Source: Oceaniglobus indicus
Lineage (GTDB): Bacteria; Pseudomonadota; Alphaproteobacteria; Rhodobacterales; Rhodobacteraceae
Assembly (NCBI RefSeq): GCF_002751875.1
Contig: NZ_NMZM01000003.1
Location: forward strand, 310,001-374,000
DNA: 64,000 nucleotides
Reading direction: 5' to 3'
Positions 9,850 to 18,949 of the stretch are shown here, piece after piece. A program made the translations under genes and the position numbers. Below the pieces are notes generated by a model. It was not told the DNA's origin. It searched no databases and worked only from the letters and a program-made list of their open reading frames with translations. Position 1 is the stretch's first letter. Every line of letters starts with the position of its first letter.

Positions 9850-10877
9850 TCGGCTTTCAGCCCGCGCGCATGGCGCGGCGCCCAGGACACCCAGACGGGG
9901 CCGGATTCGGGCAGGTCGGAAAACTCTTCGTGCCGTGCCACCGCCTTCAGCATCTGGCCGTTCCAGTCCAGCACGCACGTGCCCATGGCCCCCGCGAAGA
10001 TACGCTGGCGCAGCCTGGCCTGAAGGGCGTTCGGGCCGTCCGGCCGATCCACCGTCACGCTCAGGTGTTCGGGGCGCACGGCGATGGTGGTCGCGCCTTC
10101 GGGGCGGGCGACGCGGGCGCCGGGCAGGTCCAGCCAGTCGCCCGAGCCGGTGCCTTCGATCACGTTCGCCTCGCCCAGAAAGCGGGCGGTGAAGACATCG
10201 CCGGGGTCGGAATACACCTCTTGCGGGCGGCCCTCGCGGATCAGGCGGCCGCCCTTGAGGATGCCGATCCGGTCGGACAGGGTCAGCGCCTCTTCCTGGT
10301 CGTGGGTGACGAAGATGGTGGTGATGCCCACCTCGCGCTGGATGCGCTTCAGCTCGATCTGCATGTCGACGCGCAGCGCCTTGTCCAGCGCCGACAGCGG
10401 TTCGTCCAGCAGCAGAACGCGGGGCCGGGTGACGATGGCGCGCGCCATGGCGACGCGCTGGCGCTGGCCGCCCGACAATTCATGGGGTCGACGCGCACCC
10501 AACGGGCCAAGCTGCACCAACTCCAGCGCATCGCCCACCCGCTTGTCGATTTCCCCCCGCGCCGTGCCGCGCACCCGCAATCCGAAGGCGACGTTGTCGG
10601 CCACGCTCATGTTCGGGAACAGGGCGTAGTTCTGGAACACCATGCCGATCTCACGCGCTTCGACCGGCACATCGACCACGGGCCGGTCACCGATGAACAC
10701 GCCACCGGCAGTGGGTTCGACGAACCCCGCAATGGCACGCAACAGCGTCGTCTTGCCGCTGCCCGAGGGGCCGAGCAGGCCGAAGAACCCGCCATCGGGA
10801 AAGGTCAGCGTCACATCGTCCAGCGCGCGGGCGGCGCCGTAATGCTTGCTCAGGCCCTCGACCCGGACTTCGCTCAT
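9846..10877 (-). CDS. ABC transporter ATP-binding protein, PotA type
   Basis: This is the ATPase of a spermidine/putrescine-type importer. The 343-residue product has Walker A GPSGSGKTT (about residue 36), the signature LSGGQRQRVAMARA, Walker B VLLLDEPLSALD, and the H-loop FVTHDQEEA. A C-terminal TOBE-like regulatory domain (AVRPEHLSV onward) follows. The start at MSEVRVEGL overlaps the stop of the upstream permease by ATGA. It is the last gene of the seven-gene minus operon. The PotA family also serves other cationic or organic substrates, so polyamine is not assured. Confidence 0.92.
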   Translation of the reverse strand: MSEVRVEGLSKHYGAARALDDVTLTFPDGGFFGLLGPSGSGKTTLLRAIAGFVEPTAGGVFIGDRPVVDVPVEAREIGMVFQNYALFPNMSVADNVAFGLRVRGTARGEIDKRVGDALELVQLGPLGARRPHELSGGQRQRVAMARAIVTRPRVLLLDEPLSALDKALRVDMQIELKRIQREVGITTIFVTHDQEEALTLSDRIGILKGGRLIREGRPQEVYSDPGDVFTARFLGEANVIEGTGSGDWLDLPGARVARPEGATTIAVRPEHLSVTVDRPDGPNALQARLRQRIFAGAMGTCVLDWNGQMLKAVARHEEFSDLPESGPVWVSWAPRHARGLKAD

Positions 10878-11671
10878 CTTTCGCCTCCGAACTTGGTGAA
10901 CCGTGCGGCGATCAACATGACCACCATCGACACGGCAATGATGATCGTGGAAATCGCGTTGATTTCCGGCGTGAAGCCCTTGCGGATCGCGGTGTAGATC
11001 AGCACCGGCAGGGTGGAATCGCCGGGTTCCGACAGGAAATACGAGATCACGAACTGATCGAAACTGACCGCGAAGGCGAACAGCGCGCCGGCAATCACCC
11101 CCGGCGCGATCCACGGCAGCATGACCGCGCGCGTCACCATCCAGGGCCGTGCGCCAAGGGACCGCGCCGCTTCTTCCAGCGTGCGGTCGAAGGTGGCCAG
11201 ACGCGCGGTGACCACGACGATCACATAGGGCAGCGCCAGCGCGACATGGCCGATGATCACGGCCGGGGTGCCGCGCCCGATGCCGACGCCGAAGAAGAAG
11301 ATCAGCATCGCGGTGCCGGTGATCAGCCACGGGATCGCGATGGGCGGGAACAGCAGCACCTGGAGCGCGCGCTTGCCACGAAAGTCATACCGCCACAGCG
11401 CCACCGACGCCGCGGTGCCCAGAACGGTTGCCACGACGGTCACGACAACGGCGATCCAGACCGACCGGGCGGCGGCGTTCAGGATCAGGTCATTGCGCCA
11501 GACGCGCTCATACCACTCGGTCGAGAAGGTGAACGGCAGCTGATAGAATTCCGATGCGTTGAACGACATCGCCGCCATGACAAGGATCGGCGCGTAAAGA
11601 AACAGCAGGATCGCGCCCAGATAGACACGGCCAAGGATGCCGGTGACGCGGGACCGGGTGCGCGGCTTCAT
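10874..11671 (-). CDS. ABC transporter permease, PotC type
   Basis: This is an inner-membrane permease of the binding-protein-dependent class. The 265-residue product has about six hydrophobic segments. The coupling-helix EAA motif appears as EEAARSLGARPWMVTRAVMLP, about 170 residues in. It starts at MKPRTRSRV, overlapping the PotB-type stop by ATGA, and its own stop overlaps the ATPase start in the same way. It pairs with the adjacent permease to form the heterodimeric channel. Confidence 0.92.
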   Translation of the reverse strand: MKPRTRSRVTGILGRVYLGAILLFLYAPILVMAAMSFNASEFYQLPFTFSTEWYERVWRNDLILNAAARSVWIAVVVTVVATVLGTAASVALWRYDFRGKRALQVLLFPPIAIPWLITGTAMLIFFFGVGIGRGTPAVIIGHVALALPYVIVVVTARLATFDRTLEEAARSLGARPWMVTRAVMLPWIAPGVIAGALFAFAVSFDQFVISYFLSEPGDSTLPVLIYTAIRKGFTPEINAISTIIIAVSMVVMLIAARFTKFGGER

Positions 11672-12531
11672 GTCCGCGCCTTTCGCAAGACCGGGCTGGC
11701 CAGGGCCAGGATCGCCAGCACCACCGCCAACAGGATGAACGACAGGGCCGCCCCCAGCGGCCAGTTGAAGACGGCGACGAACTGATCCTCGATCACCGTG
11801 CCGTAATAGGTGCCGAGGCGACCGCCGAGGATCCGCGGCTCCATGAAGCTGCCCACCACGGGAACGAAGACCAGCACGGCACCGGCGATCAGGCCCGGGG
11901 CAGACAGCGGCAGTACGATCCGCCAGAGGATCGTCCACCACTTCGCGCCCAGCGACCGCGCCGCCTCGATCAGGCTGTCGTCGATGGCCTGCAGCGCCAG
12001 GTATGCGGTGAGGATGACATAGGGCAGGTATGAATGGACCAGACCGATCACGATGGCGGATTCGGTGAACAGCAGGTTCAGCTTGACGGGCCAGGGCCAG
12101 ATCGCGCTCAGCGTCTTGTCCAGAACGCCGTTGCCGCGCAGCACGATGGCCCAGGAAAAGATCCGCACCAGCGAGTTCGACCAGAACGGCAGGATGACCA
12201 TCAGGAACAGCGCCTCGCGCGCGCGGCCCTTGATCATCTTGGCCAGCACCCACGCGCAGGGAAACCCGATCAACACGCACAGCGCGGTGACCTTGACCCC
12301 CAGCAGGACGGATTTCAGCAGCAGCCGGGCATAGGTCGGCGATTCGAGGAACGCGGTATAGTTTTCGCCGGTGACGTGCCATTCGGTATCGCCGAAGGGC
12401 ACATCGGTGATGATGCTGAAGAACGCCATGGCCGACAGCGGCAGGAACACCGCCACCGTCAGCCACAGATAGGCGGGGGACAGCAGCGCGATGGCCCGCA
12501 GACGGTCGGTGCGTGCAATCCCCCCGGCCAT
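11668..12531 (-). CDS. ABC transporter permease, PotB type
   Basis: This is the first permease subunit of the importer. The 287-residue protein has about six transmembrane segments, starting with LSPAYLWLTVAVFLPLSAM near residue 17. It has an EAA loop IEAARSLGAKWWTILWRIVLP. It follows the binding-protein gene by one base and overlaps the next permease gene. Placement and family assign it to the same transporter as its neighbours. Confidence 0.92.
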   Translation of the reverse strand: MAGGIARTDRLRAIALLSPAYLWLTVAVFLPLSAMAFFSIITDVPFGDTEWHVTGENYTAFLESPTYARLLLKSVLLGVKVTALCVLIGFPCAWVLAKMIKGRAREALFLMVILPFWSNSLVRIFSWAIVLRGNGVLDKTLSAIWPWPVKLNLLFTESAIVIGLVHSYLPYVILTAYLALQAIDDSLIEAARSLGAKWWTILWRIVLPLSAPGLIAGAVLVFVPVVGSFMEPRILGGRLGTYYGTVIEDQFVAVFNWPLGAALSFILLAVVLAILALASPVLRKART

Positions 12532-12532
12532 G

Positions 12533-13567
12533 TTACTGAACCGCCTTCAGATCTTGCCACAGCTTGAGGTATTCCTCGCGCTTGTCGTCGGTCATGGGCT
12601 GCATGAACTGGACCCGCGCGACGACCTCGGGATCGCCCAGCACCGCCTTGTTGAAGCTGTCGTCGGGCAATGCCTTGGCGGCGGCGGTATTTGCCGTGGC
12701 GGGCGCGCCTTCCTTGTCCCAGCCGGAATAGAACTCGGGGTCGATCATCCAGTCGATGAAGGCATAGGCGGCGTCCTTGTTTTCGGACGATTTGGGGATC
12801 GACAGGCCGTCAAGCCATCCGATCGCGCCCTCGTCCGGCACGACAAAGGTGATGTCCAGCCCCTTGCCGATGGACCGTGACGCCGAGCCGGACCAATAGG
12901 TCGCGGCGGCGAATTCGCCCGACGCCATGTATTGGTTCCAGTCGTTTTCCGATCCCCAATAGGTGCTGATCGCCGGCATCAGCTCGGCCAGCTTGGTACG
13001 CACGGCTTCTAGATCCTGAACGTCGTTGATGTCCTGCCCGGTGGCCAGCGCGCCGATCTGCACCGCCTCGACCGCGTCGTCGCGGATCGACACGCGACCG
13101 GCCCAATCGGGGTTCCACAGGACTTCCAGCGATGTCGGGGGCGTGTCGAAGTCGTTGTTCGACACGGCAATCGCGGTCAGGCCCCACGCCCATGGCACGC
13201 CGTAAAGCGCGCCATCTTCATTCAGCCCGTTGTTCTTGACGAACGCCGGATCCAGGTCGTCGAAATTCTCCAGCTTCGAGGGGTCGATGGGCGCCAGAAG
13301 GTCTTCGGCCACCACCTGCGGCGTGAAGGACGAGTTGATCAGAACCACGTCATAGGCGCCCGGATTGGTGCGCAGCTTGGTCAGCGTTTCCTGTTCCGAG
13401 TTGAAGTATTCATGGACCACCGTGTTGCCGGTCGCCTCTTCGAACGCCTTCACGGCCCATTCGATGTCGGTGCCGTAACCCTGCCAGTTCAGCACCCGGA
13501 TCTCGGCGGCGTGCAGGGTGGGCGCGATCAGGGCAAGGGCGGCGGCGGTGGTGAAAAGTCTGGTCAT
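12533..13567 (-). CDS. ABC transporter substrate-binding protein, PotD/PotF-like
   Basis: This is the periplasmic receptor of the importer. The 344-residue precursor begins with a clear signal peptide (MTRLFTTAAALALIAPTLHA, cleavage after HA). AEIRVLNWQGYGTD follows, typical of the polyamine-binding-protein cluster, with DVVLINSSFTPQV and YGVPWAWG farther on. Its start overlaps the end of the PfkB kinase gene by four bases. The acidic pocket residues of PotD cannot be judged without alignment. The linked kinase and glycosylhydrolase genes argue for a sugar- or nucleoside-like ligand instead of a polyamine. Confidence 0.9.
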   Translation of the reverse strand: MTRLFTTAAALALIAPTLHAAEIRVLNWQGYGTDIEWAVKAFEEATGNTVVHEYFNSEQETLTKLRTNPGAYDVVLINSSFTPQVVAEDLLAPIDPSKLENFDDLDPAFVKNNGLNEDGALYGVPWAWGLTAIAVSNNDFDTPPTSLEVLWNPDWAGRVSIRDDAVEAVQIGALATGQDINDVQDLEAVRTKLAELMPAISTYWGSENDWNQYMASGEFAAATYWSGSASRSIGKGLDITFVVPDEGAIGWLDGLSIPKSSENKDAAYAFIDWMIDPEFYSGWDKEGAPATANTAAAKALPDDSFNKAVLGDPEVVARVQFMQPMTDDKREEYLKLWQDLKAVQ

Positions 13568-14520
13568 GTTTCGGCTCCTTGTTGGGTCGTTGGGTCAGGG
13601 GAAAGCGCCAGCAGCGCGTCCACCTCGGCGGGATGCGGGGCCGTTGACGGCCCTTCTGCGGTTGTCGAAAGCGCGGCGGCGATATTGGCCGCCTCAAGCG
13701 CGCGGTGCGCGGGCCGTCCGGCGGCAAGTCCGGCGATGAAATATCCGATGTGGGCATCGCCCGCGCCATTGGTGTCGATGGCCTTCACCGGGTGGCCAGG
13801 GATGTGGCGCGGTGCGCCGCCAGATTCGGCCAGCCAGGCGCCATCGGCGCCCACACGCACCACTGCGCCACCCTGCCTGCGGTCACGGGCAAGGGCCCGT
13901 GCGGCTTCTGCCGGATCGTCGATGCCGGTCAGCACCGCCGCCTCGGCCCCATTTGCGCTGATCCAGAGGGCGGCGCCAAGGGCAGCGCGCAGGATATCCG
14001 GCGCAATCGCGGCGACGCGCGGGCCGGGATCGAACACCACGCGCGCGCCCACCGGGCGCTGTCGCAACCAATCGGCCAATGCCGCGCCACTGTTCGGATA
14101 GGACAGCGCATAGCCCGATTGCAGGATCCAGTCCCCGGGGGCGGGATTCACCCCGGCCAGATCGGCGGCGGTCACGAAGCCGTCGGCGCCCGGCAGGCCG
14201 ATGAACGTCCGCTCGCCCCCATCATCCACCAGAACGGTGCAACATCCCTGGTCCAGACCCGGATGAACGGCGCCAATGTGGGCAATGCCCTGGGCACTCA
14301 GCGCCGCGCGCACCATGTCGGCCAGCGGACCGGTGCCCAGCGTTCCGGCGAACATCACGTCCAGCCCGGCGCGTCGCGCCGCGACCATCGCGTTGAACCC
14401 GCCGCCCACGGACAGACCGGCCGATCTGACGTCGGCCTCGGTTCCCGGGGTCGGGACGGCATCGACCCGATACACCATGTCGACGACGATGCCCGACATC
14501 TGGAACAGCCGGCCGGTCAT
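13564..14520 (-). CDS. PfkB-family carbohydrate/nucleoside kinase, YegV-like
   Basis: Ribokinase-fold kinases phosphorylate sugars or nucleosides with ATP. The 318-residue protein has the N-terminal GGGFNAMVAARRAG motif (about 39-52) and the catalytic signature DTNGAGDAHIGYF (about 249-261; Asp255 would be the base). It overlaps the ADP-ribosylglycohydrolase gene upstream and the binding-protein gene downstream by ATGA-type junctions. The next two genes upstream are a YegU-type hydrolase and a GntR regulator, the E. coli yegUVW set. The substrate is unknown. Confidence 0.88.
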   Translation of the reverse strand: MTGRLFQMSGIVVDMVYRVDAVPTPGTEADVRSAGLSVGGGFNAMVAARRAGLDVMFAGTLGTGPLADMVRAALSAQGIAHIGAVHPGLDQGCCTVLVDDGGERTFIGLPGADGFVTAADLAGVNPAPGDWILQSGYALSYPNSGAALADWLRQRPVGARVVFDPGPRVAAIAPDILRAALGAALWISANGAEAAVLTGIDDPAEAARALARDRRQGGAVVRVGADGAWLAESGGAPRHIPGHPVKAIDTNGAGDAHIGYFIAGLAAGRPAHRALEAANIAAALSTTAEGPSTAPHPAEVDALLALSPDPTTQQGAET

Positions 14521-15515
14521 GTCGGATCCGCCCTCTCGCGCACCGCCAGAAGGTGGCGCGCCACGGCGGCCATGTCAAAACCGTTCGCGGTCTGCAACTG
14601 GGTCAGCCGATCATCGGGAAACGCCGATACCCCGGCACAGGCGCCCGCCATGCCACAGGCAATCGCGCCGATGGTGTCGGTATCGTCGCCGATGTTCGCC
14701 GCGATCACCGCCGCGCGCCACGGATCGCCGCCGGCCAGACGGACAACGCCAAAGGCCGCCGCAACCGATTCGCGGCTGGCGACCGAGGTGCCGATCCGCG
14801 CGGCCAGCTCCGCCTCATCGCCCCGTTCCGCCACCTCCAGCGCCAGCGCGATCCGTCCGGCCATGTCCCGCTCGCCCACCGCGGCACCGCGCGCGTTGGC
14901 GACGCGCGCAGCCTCCAGCGCCGCGCTCAGCGCGTCATCGAAACGCGCCCCGGCCACCCCCAGGCTGACCACAGTGGCGACGGCCGTCGCGCCCGCCATC
15001 GCCTCGCCCGTCGCGTGGGTCACGCGGCAGGCGGAGTCGACCGCATCGATCAGCAAGCTGCCGGTGTGAGGCGTCGCGATCCCCACCGGCACGATCCGCA
15101 TGGCCGCACCGTTGGTGGTGCCGGACCGCCCGGTTTCGGACGCGGGCACGCCCGCCAGCAAAGCCTCAAGCGCCGCCTTCGAGGACGGCCCCAACAGATC
15201 GCGCAGCCCGCGACGGCGCACGTCAGCCTCCCACGCCAACAGGGCCTGCGCCCAGTCGTTCGCGTCAAAGCCCTCGCGCCGGGTCAGCAGACCGGCCAGC
15301 AACAGCGTCTGTTCCGTGTCATCGGTCACCTGCGCCGCTGTCAGACCATGGGACACCGGATGATCCGGCATCGGTTCGACAAAGCCTTCGATCCGGCCAT
15401 AGACGGCGCGGATCGCCGCGCGATCCAGGGTCTGCGACGGCATGCCCATGGCATCGCCAAGGGCCACACCCGACAGCGCGCCGATGGCACGATCCAGGAT
15501 GTCGGCGCGATCCAT
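14517..15515 (-). CDS. ADP-ribosylglycohydrolase family protein, YegU-like
   Basis: The DraG/ARH fold removes ADP-ribose or cleaves related N-glycosidic bonds, using a binuclear magnesium site. The 332-residue product has the metal-binding clusters GDAMG (about 20-24), TDDTEQ (64-69) and, late in the protein, GDDTDTIGAIACGMAGA. No DraG nitrogenase context is present. Its ATG overlaps the GntR stop by one base, and its stop overlaps the kinase start. The link to a kinase and importer suggests it cleaves a nucleoside- or ribosyl-type substrate and does not modify protein. That is inference. Confidence 0.88.
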   Translation of the reverse strand: MDRADILDRAIGALSGVALGDAMGMPSQTLDRAAIRAVYGRIEGFVEPMPDHPVSHGLTAAQVTDDTEQTLLLAGLLTRREGFDANDWAQALLAWEADVRRRGLRDLLGPSSKAALEALLAGVPASETGRSGTTNGAAMRIVPVGIATPHTGSLLIDAVDSACRVTHATGEAMAGATAVATVVSLGVAGARFDDALSAALEAARVANARGAAVGERDMAGRIALALEVAERGDEAELAARIGTSVASRESVAAAFGVVRLAGGDPWRAAVIAANIGDDTDTIGAIACGMAGACAGVSAFPDDRLTQLQTANGFDMAAVARHLLAVRERADPT

Positions 15516-16255
15516 CAGAACACCATCCGCAGCCCGAAACGGTCGGGATCCAGCACGCTTTCGACATGCTCCAGCAGGGTGCCATCCGCCGCCCGGGTCA
15601 GGCGTTGCAGGCGCAGCATGGGGGTTTCGGCGGGCCGTTTCATCACGCCGGCATCGGCCGCGGGCAAGGCGGGCAACACGCCGGCCACCTCTTCGCCCGT
15701 GGTAGCCACCAGACCCAGCGCCGCCAGCGTCCGGCTGAGCGATCCATCGGCCAGACCGTCGCTCGGGACATCGGCAAAGACCGCACGCCATGGCAGACGG
15801 CTCCGCTCAAGCGACACGCCCTGCCCGGTGTCGGGCGATACCCGCAGCCGATCGATGCACAGATAGTCGCCCGCCGTGTCCAGGCCGCGCGCCGCCAGGA
15901 AGGTATCGGCCCTTGCACAGCCGCCGCGGTTCAGCCGCAGCAGGCGGGTTTCAAGCCGGTCGGGTCCATGGGACAAGGCAACGGACCATCCCTTGCGATC
16001 GTCGATGGTATCGCCGCGATAGGTGACAAATGATCCGATCCCGGTCCGCGTGGTGATCAGCCCCTGCCCCGCCAGGATCTGAAGGCCACGCCGCACGGTG
16101 TTCCGGCTGACATCGAACCGGCGCATCAAGGCGCCTTCGCTGTCCAACTGATCGCCGCGCGTGACACGACCGGCGCGGATTTCGCGCGCCAACGCCTGGG
16201 CCACCCGTTCGGATTTCGCCAGACCAACGGTTTCAGGATCACCGACCTCTTCCAA
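15515..16255 (-). CDS. GntR-family transcriptional regulator (HutC/UTRA type), YegW-like
   Basis: This is a 246-residue DNA-binding regulator and the first gene of the minus operon. The N-terminal winged helix-turn-helix (about 10-75) includes SEGALMRRFDVSRNTVRRGL. The rest fits the UTRA ligand-binding domain, which senses small metabolites such as sugar phosphates. The start is TTG at 16253-16255, five bases after a strong AGGAGGGG. It probably represses its own operon and perhaps the converging one. A weak promoter-like TTGACC lies upstream near 16295-16300, but no clean operator palindrome is visible. Confidence 0.9.
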   Translation of the reverse strand: MEEVGDPETVGLAKSERVAQALAREIRAGRVTRGDQLDSEGALMRRFDVSRNTVRRGLQILAGQGLITTRTGIGSFVTYRGDTIDDRKGWSVALSHGPDRLETRLLRLNRGGCARADTFLAARGLDTAGDYLCIDRLRVSPDTGQGVSLERSRLPWRAVFADVPSDGLADGSLSRTLAALGLVATTGEEVAGVLPALPAADAGVMKRPAETPMLRLQRLTRAADGTLLEHVESVLDPDRFGLRMVF

Positions 16256-16341
16256 GCTGTCCCCTCCTGTCCCTACCTATACCTTAACCGGGGATTCCCG
16301 TCGGTCAAGCCAGTCCGAGGCCGGAGCGCCCGACAAACGCA

Positions 16342-16373
16342 AAAGGACGCGCCCGGTGATGGGCGCGTCCTTT
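16342..16373 (-). terminator. Strong Rho-independent terminator after rpmD
   Basis: A perfect 13-bp stem (AAAGGACGCGCCC / GGGCGCGTCCTTT) with a 6-base loop lies 31 bases past the rpmD stop. On the minus strand it is followed by a T-rich tail. It ends the rpmC-to-rpmD unit before the inserted island. Confidence 0.85.
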
Positions 16374-16404
16374 GCATTGTTCCGTATTGCCGAAGGTGCG
16401 GGGC

Positions 16405-16593
16405 TCAGCCGCGCTCCTCGACGATCTCGACCAGGTGCGAGATCTTGGCAACCATACCGCGGACCGAGGGCGTATCCTCAAGCTCGCGGGTGCGGTGCAT
16501 CTTGTTCAGGCCCAGGCCCTTCAGCGTTGCGCGCTGGATGGCGGGGCGACGGATCGGTGAACCGATCTGCTTGACGACGATGGTCTTTGCCAT
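16405..16593 (-). CDS. rpmD: 50S ribosomal protein L30
   Basis: L30 is a small large-subunit protein absent from some bacteria. The 62-residue product [16 protein letters not shown]...  keeps [19 protein letters not shown] and the C-terminal [16 protein letters not shown]. It follows rpsE after three bases. In the standard spc operon rplO comes next. Here a terminator follows instead, and rplO is found beyond the metabolic island. Confidence 0.97.
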   Translation of the reverse strand: MAKTIVVKQIGSPIRRPAIQRATLKGLGLNKMHRTRELEDTPSVRGMVAKISHLVEIVEERG

Positions 16594-16596
16594 GGA

Positions 16597-17178
16597 TCAG
16601 GCCTCCTCGACGACTTGGTCGGACGATTGGGGTGCGTCGTCCCGCTTGGGCAGGATGTCGGCGACTTTCTTGCCGCGACGCTGGGCAACCGAACGGGGCG
16701 AAGCCTCGCCGGCCAGACCTTCGATCGTGGCGCGGATCATGTTGTAGGGGTTGGACGAGCCGATGGATTTCGCCACCACGTCCTGAACGCCCAGCATCTC
16801 GAACACGGCGCGCATGGGTCCGCCGGCGATGATGCCCGTACCCTGGGGGGCGGAGCGCATGAAGACGCGTCCGGCACCGTGGCGTCCGGCGGTGTCATGG
16901 TGCAACGTGCGACCGTCGCGCAGCGGCACGCGGATCATCTGACGCTTGGCCTGCTCGGTGGCCTTGCGGATCGCCTCGGGCACTTCCTTGGCCTTGCCCT
17001 TGCCGAAACCCACGCGGCCCCGCTGATCGCCCACGACGACGAGCGCGGCAAAACCGAAACGCTTGCCGCCCTTCACGGTCTTGGAGACGCGGTTGATCGC
17101 GACGAGGCGATCGGCGAATTCGGGTGTTTCGTCACGCTGGTTGCGGCGTCCGCCCCCGCGATTGTCATCTCTTGCCAT
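16597..17178 (-). CDS. rpsE: 30S ribosomal protein S5
   Basis: S5 is a small-subunit protein at the mRNA entry channel and matters for decoding fidelity. The 193-residue product has the dsRBD-like N-terminal domain ([20 protein letters not shown], 30-49) and the conserved [19 protein letters not shown] segment. The basic N-terminus ([14 protein letters not shown]) and acidic tail vary in the family. It sits 128 bases after rplR, and that gap contains a terminator-like hairpin. Confidence 0.97.
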   Translation of the reverse strand: MARDDNRGGGRRNQRDETPEFADRLVAINRVSKTVKGGKRFGFAALVVVGDQRGRVGFGKGKAKEVPEAIRKATEQAKRQMIRVPLRDGRTLHHDTAGRHGAGRVFMRSAPQGTGIIAGGPMRAVFEMLGVQDVVAKSIGSSNPYNMIRATIEGLAGEASPRSVAQRRGKKVADILPKRDDAPQSSDQVVEEA

Positions 17179-17271
17179 GAAAGGCTCCGTATTGCTGCCC
17201 GAAGGCGTGTCGTTCGATCCAAGTGAACGGGTGTTCCCGGATCATCGAGGCGCGTGAACGCCTGCACGTAT

Positions 17272-17300
17272 AAAAGCCGCCGCCCCAGACGGGGCGGCGG
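17272..17300 (-). terminator. Terminator-like hairpin between rplR and rpsE
   Basis: A perfect 10-bp GC-only stem (CCGCCGCCCC / GGGGCGGCGG, 17277-17300) with loop AGAC lies seven bases past the rplR stop. On the minus strand it is followed by CTTTTATACG. It could act as an attenuator or partial terminator within the spc operon. Confidence 0.6.
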
Positions 17301-17306
17301 ATAGGG

Positions 17307-17666
17307 TCAGAACTTCAGGCCGCCTTCGCGGGCCGCTTCGGCCAGCGCCTTGACCTTGCCGTGGAAGAGGAAGCCGCCACGATCGAAATAGACGTTTTCG
17401 ACCCCGGCCTTCTTCGCACGCTCGGCGATGGTGGTGCCCACCTTCGCGGCCGCTTCGACGTTGTTCTTGCCCACGATGCCCAGATCCTTCTCGAGGGAAG
17501 AAGCCGAAGCCACCGTGATGCCCTTCACGTCGTCGATCAGCTGAACGCTGATGTTCTTGTTGCTGCGGTGAACCGACAGGCGCATGTGGCCGGGGTTCAT
17601 TTTCCGCAGTTTGTTCCGAACGCGCAGGCGGCGTTTCAGAAACAGGTCTCTTTTGCTGTTTGCCAT
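17307..17666 (-). CDS. rplR: 50S ribosomal protein L18
   Basis: L18 binds 5S rRNA in the central protuberance. The 119-residue product has the family core [18 protein letters not shown], an [20 protein letters not shown] helix and the C-terminal [27 protein letters not shown]-type end. It starts MANSKRDLF, 11 bases after rplF. A GC hairpin follows the stop. Confidence 0.97.
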   Translation of the reverse strand: MANSKRDLFLKRRLRVRNKLRKMNPGHMRLSVHRSNKNISVQLIDDVKGITVASASSLEKDLGIVGKNNVEAAAKVGTTIAERAKKAGVENVYFDRGGFLFHGKVKALAEAAREGGLKF

Positions 17667-17677
17667 CTGTCGCGTCC

Positions 17678-18211
17678 TTACTTCTTCTTGCCTTCCTTGC
17701 GGAAGATGAACTCGCCCTTATAGCGGATGCCCTTGCCCTTGTAGGGTTCGGGCTTGCGCCAGGCGCGAATGTTCGCGGCCACCTGTCCAAGCTGCTGCTC
17801 GTCGATGCCTTCCAGCGCGATCTCGGTGGGCTTGGCGACCGTTGCGGTCACGCCTTCCGGGATCTCGAAGTCGACATCGTGCGAATAGCCGAGGTTCAGC
17901 TTCAGAACCTTGCCCTGAAGGGCAGCACGGTATCCGACGCCCTGGATCTCAAGCTCGCGCTTGAAACCGGTTGAAACGCCGGTGACGAGGTTTTCCACCA
18001 TCGAACGCGTCATGCCCCACTGCTGGCGCGCCCGCTTGGACGTGCCGCGCGGCGTGACGGTGATGTCGCCTTCGTTGATGGTCAGGGTCACGTCGTCCGT
18101 GGCCTGGAAGCTGCGGGTGCCTTTCGGCCCCTTCACTTCGATTTTCTGGCCCGAGAGCGACGCAGTGACGCCCGAGGGCAACGCGACGGGTCGTTTTCCG
18201 ATACGAGACAT
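17678..18211 (-). CDS. rplF: 50S ribosomal protein L6
   Basis: L6 lies near the factor-binding region of the 50S. The 177-residue product starts [15 protein letters not shown]. It has two repeated domains and the C-terminal signature [19 protein letters not shown]. The frame extends 20 codons upstream into rpsH, but the MSRIGK start matches the family and follows GAGGAGAAAGA. It is 10 bases from the rpsH stop. Confidence 0.97.
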   Translation of the reverse strand: MSRIGKRPVALPSGVTASLSGQKIEVKGPKGTRSFQATDDVTLTINEGDITVTPRGTSKRARQQWGMTRSMVENLVTGVSTGFKRELEIQGVGYRAALQGKVLKLNLGYSHDVDFEIPEGVTATVAKPTEIALEGIDEQQLGQVAANIRAWRKPEPYKGKGIRYKGEFIFRKEGKKK

Positions 18212-18221
18212 ATCTTTCTCC

Positions 18222-18614
18222 TCAGAATACGGTGCAGAGCACTTCGCCGCCAACGTTGGCGTGACGTGCATTGGCGTCCGACATCACGCCGCGCGGCGTC
18301 GAGATGATGGACACACCCAGACCCTGACGCACCGACGGAACATCCTTGGATCCCGCGTAGACACGGCGACCGGGCGTCGAGACGCGCTTGATCTCGTGGA
18401 TCACCGGGGCGCCTTCATAGTACTTCAGGCTGATCTCGATGGTCGGGTGGCCGTTGCGGTCCGTGGATTTCTCGTAGCCGCGGATATAGCCTTCGTCCAG
18501 CAGGACATCCAGCACCCAGGCACGAAGCTTGGACGCGGGCGTGGTGACGGTGGATTTGCCGCGCATCTGCGAGTTGCGGATGCGGGTCAGCATATCGCCC
18601 AGAGGATCGTTCAT
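18222..18614 (-). CDS. rpsH: 30S ribosomal protein S8
   Basis: S8 binds 16S rRNA helix 21 and in E. coli represses spc-operon translation. The 130-residue product has [14 protein letters not shown] at the start and [10 protein letters not shown] in the middle. It ends with [20 protein letters not shown] followed by GGEVLCTVF, the S8 signature. It lies between rpsN and rplF in the usual order. Confidence 0.98.
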   Translation of the reverse strand: MNDPLGDMLTRIRNSQMRGKSTVTTPASKLRAWVLDVLLDEGYIRGYEKSTDRNGHPTIEISLKYYEGAPVIHEIKRVSTPGRRVYAGSKDVPSVRQGLGVSIISTPRGVMSDANARHANVGGEVLCTVF

Positions 18615-18626
18615 TCCATACCCTCC

Positions 18627-18932
18627 TTACCAGCTGGATTTTACGAGACCGGGGATTTGGCCCATATAGCCAAGCTCCCGCAGCATGATACGGCTGACCT
18701 TGAGCTTACGATAGTAAGCGTGGGGACGGCCGGTCAGCTGACAGCGGTTGTGAAGACGGACGGCCGAGCTGTTGCGCGGCAGTTTGGCCAGTTTCAGACG
18801 CGCCTTGAAACGCTCTTCCATCGGCTTGGATTCATCGTTCGCGACGTCCTTCAGCGCCGCACGCTTGTCGGCATACTGCTCGACCAGGCGCTGGCGCTTC
18901 TTCTCGCGTTCGATCATTGCTTTCTTTGCCAT
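18627..18932 (-). CDS. rpsN: 30S ribosomal protein S14, zinc-free form
   Basis: S14 is a 30S head protein. The 101-residue product starts [19 protein letters not shown]. It ends with [19 protein letters not shown] and [15 protein letters not shown]. It lacks the C-x2-C pairs of the short zinc-binding paralog, so it is the long zinc-independent version. It sits 17 bases after rplE. Confidence 0.97.
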   Translation of the reverse strand: MAKKAMIEREKKRQRLVEQYADKRAALKDVANDESKPMEERFKARLKLAKLPRNSSAVRLHNRCQLTGRPHAYYRKLKVSRIMLRELGYMGQIPGLVKSSW

Positions 18933-18949
18933 GATGTTTTCTCCCAGGC

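Noticed and set aside
9846-11330. A longer 494-residue version of the ATPase starting at 11330
   Set aside because: The extra N-terminal part is an off-frame reading of the PotC-type permease. The true start MSEVRVEGL overlaps the permease stop.
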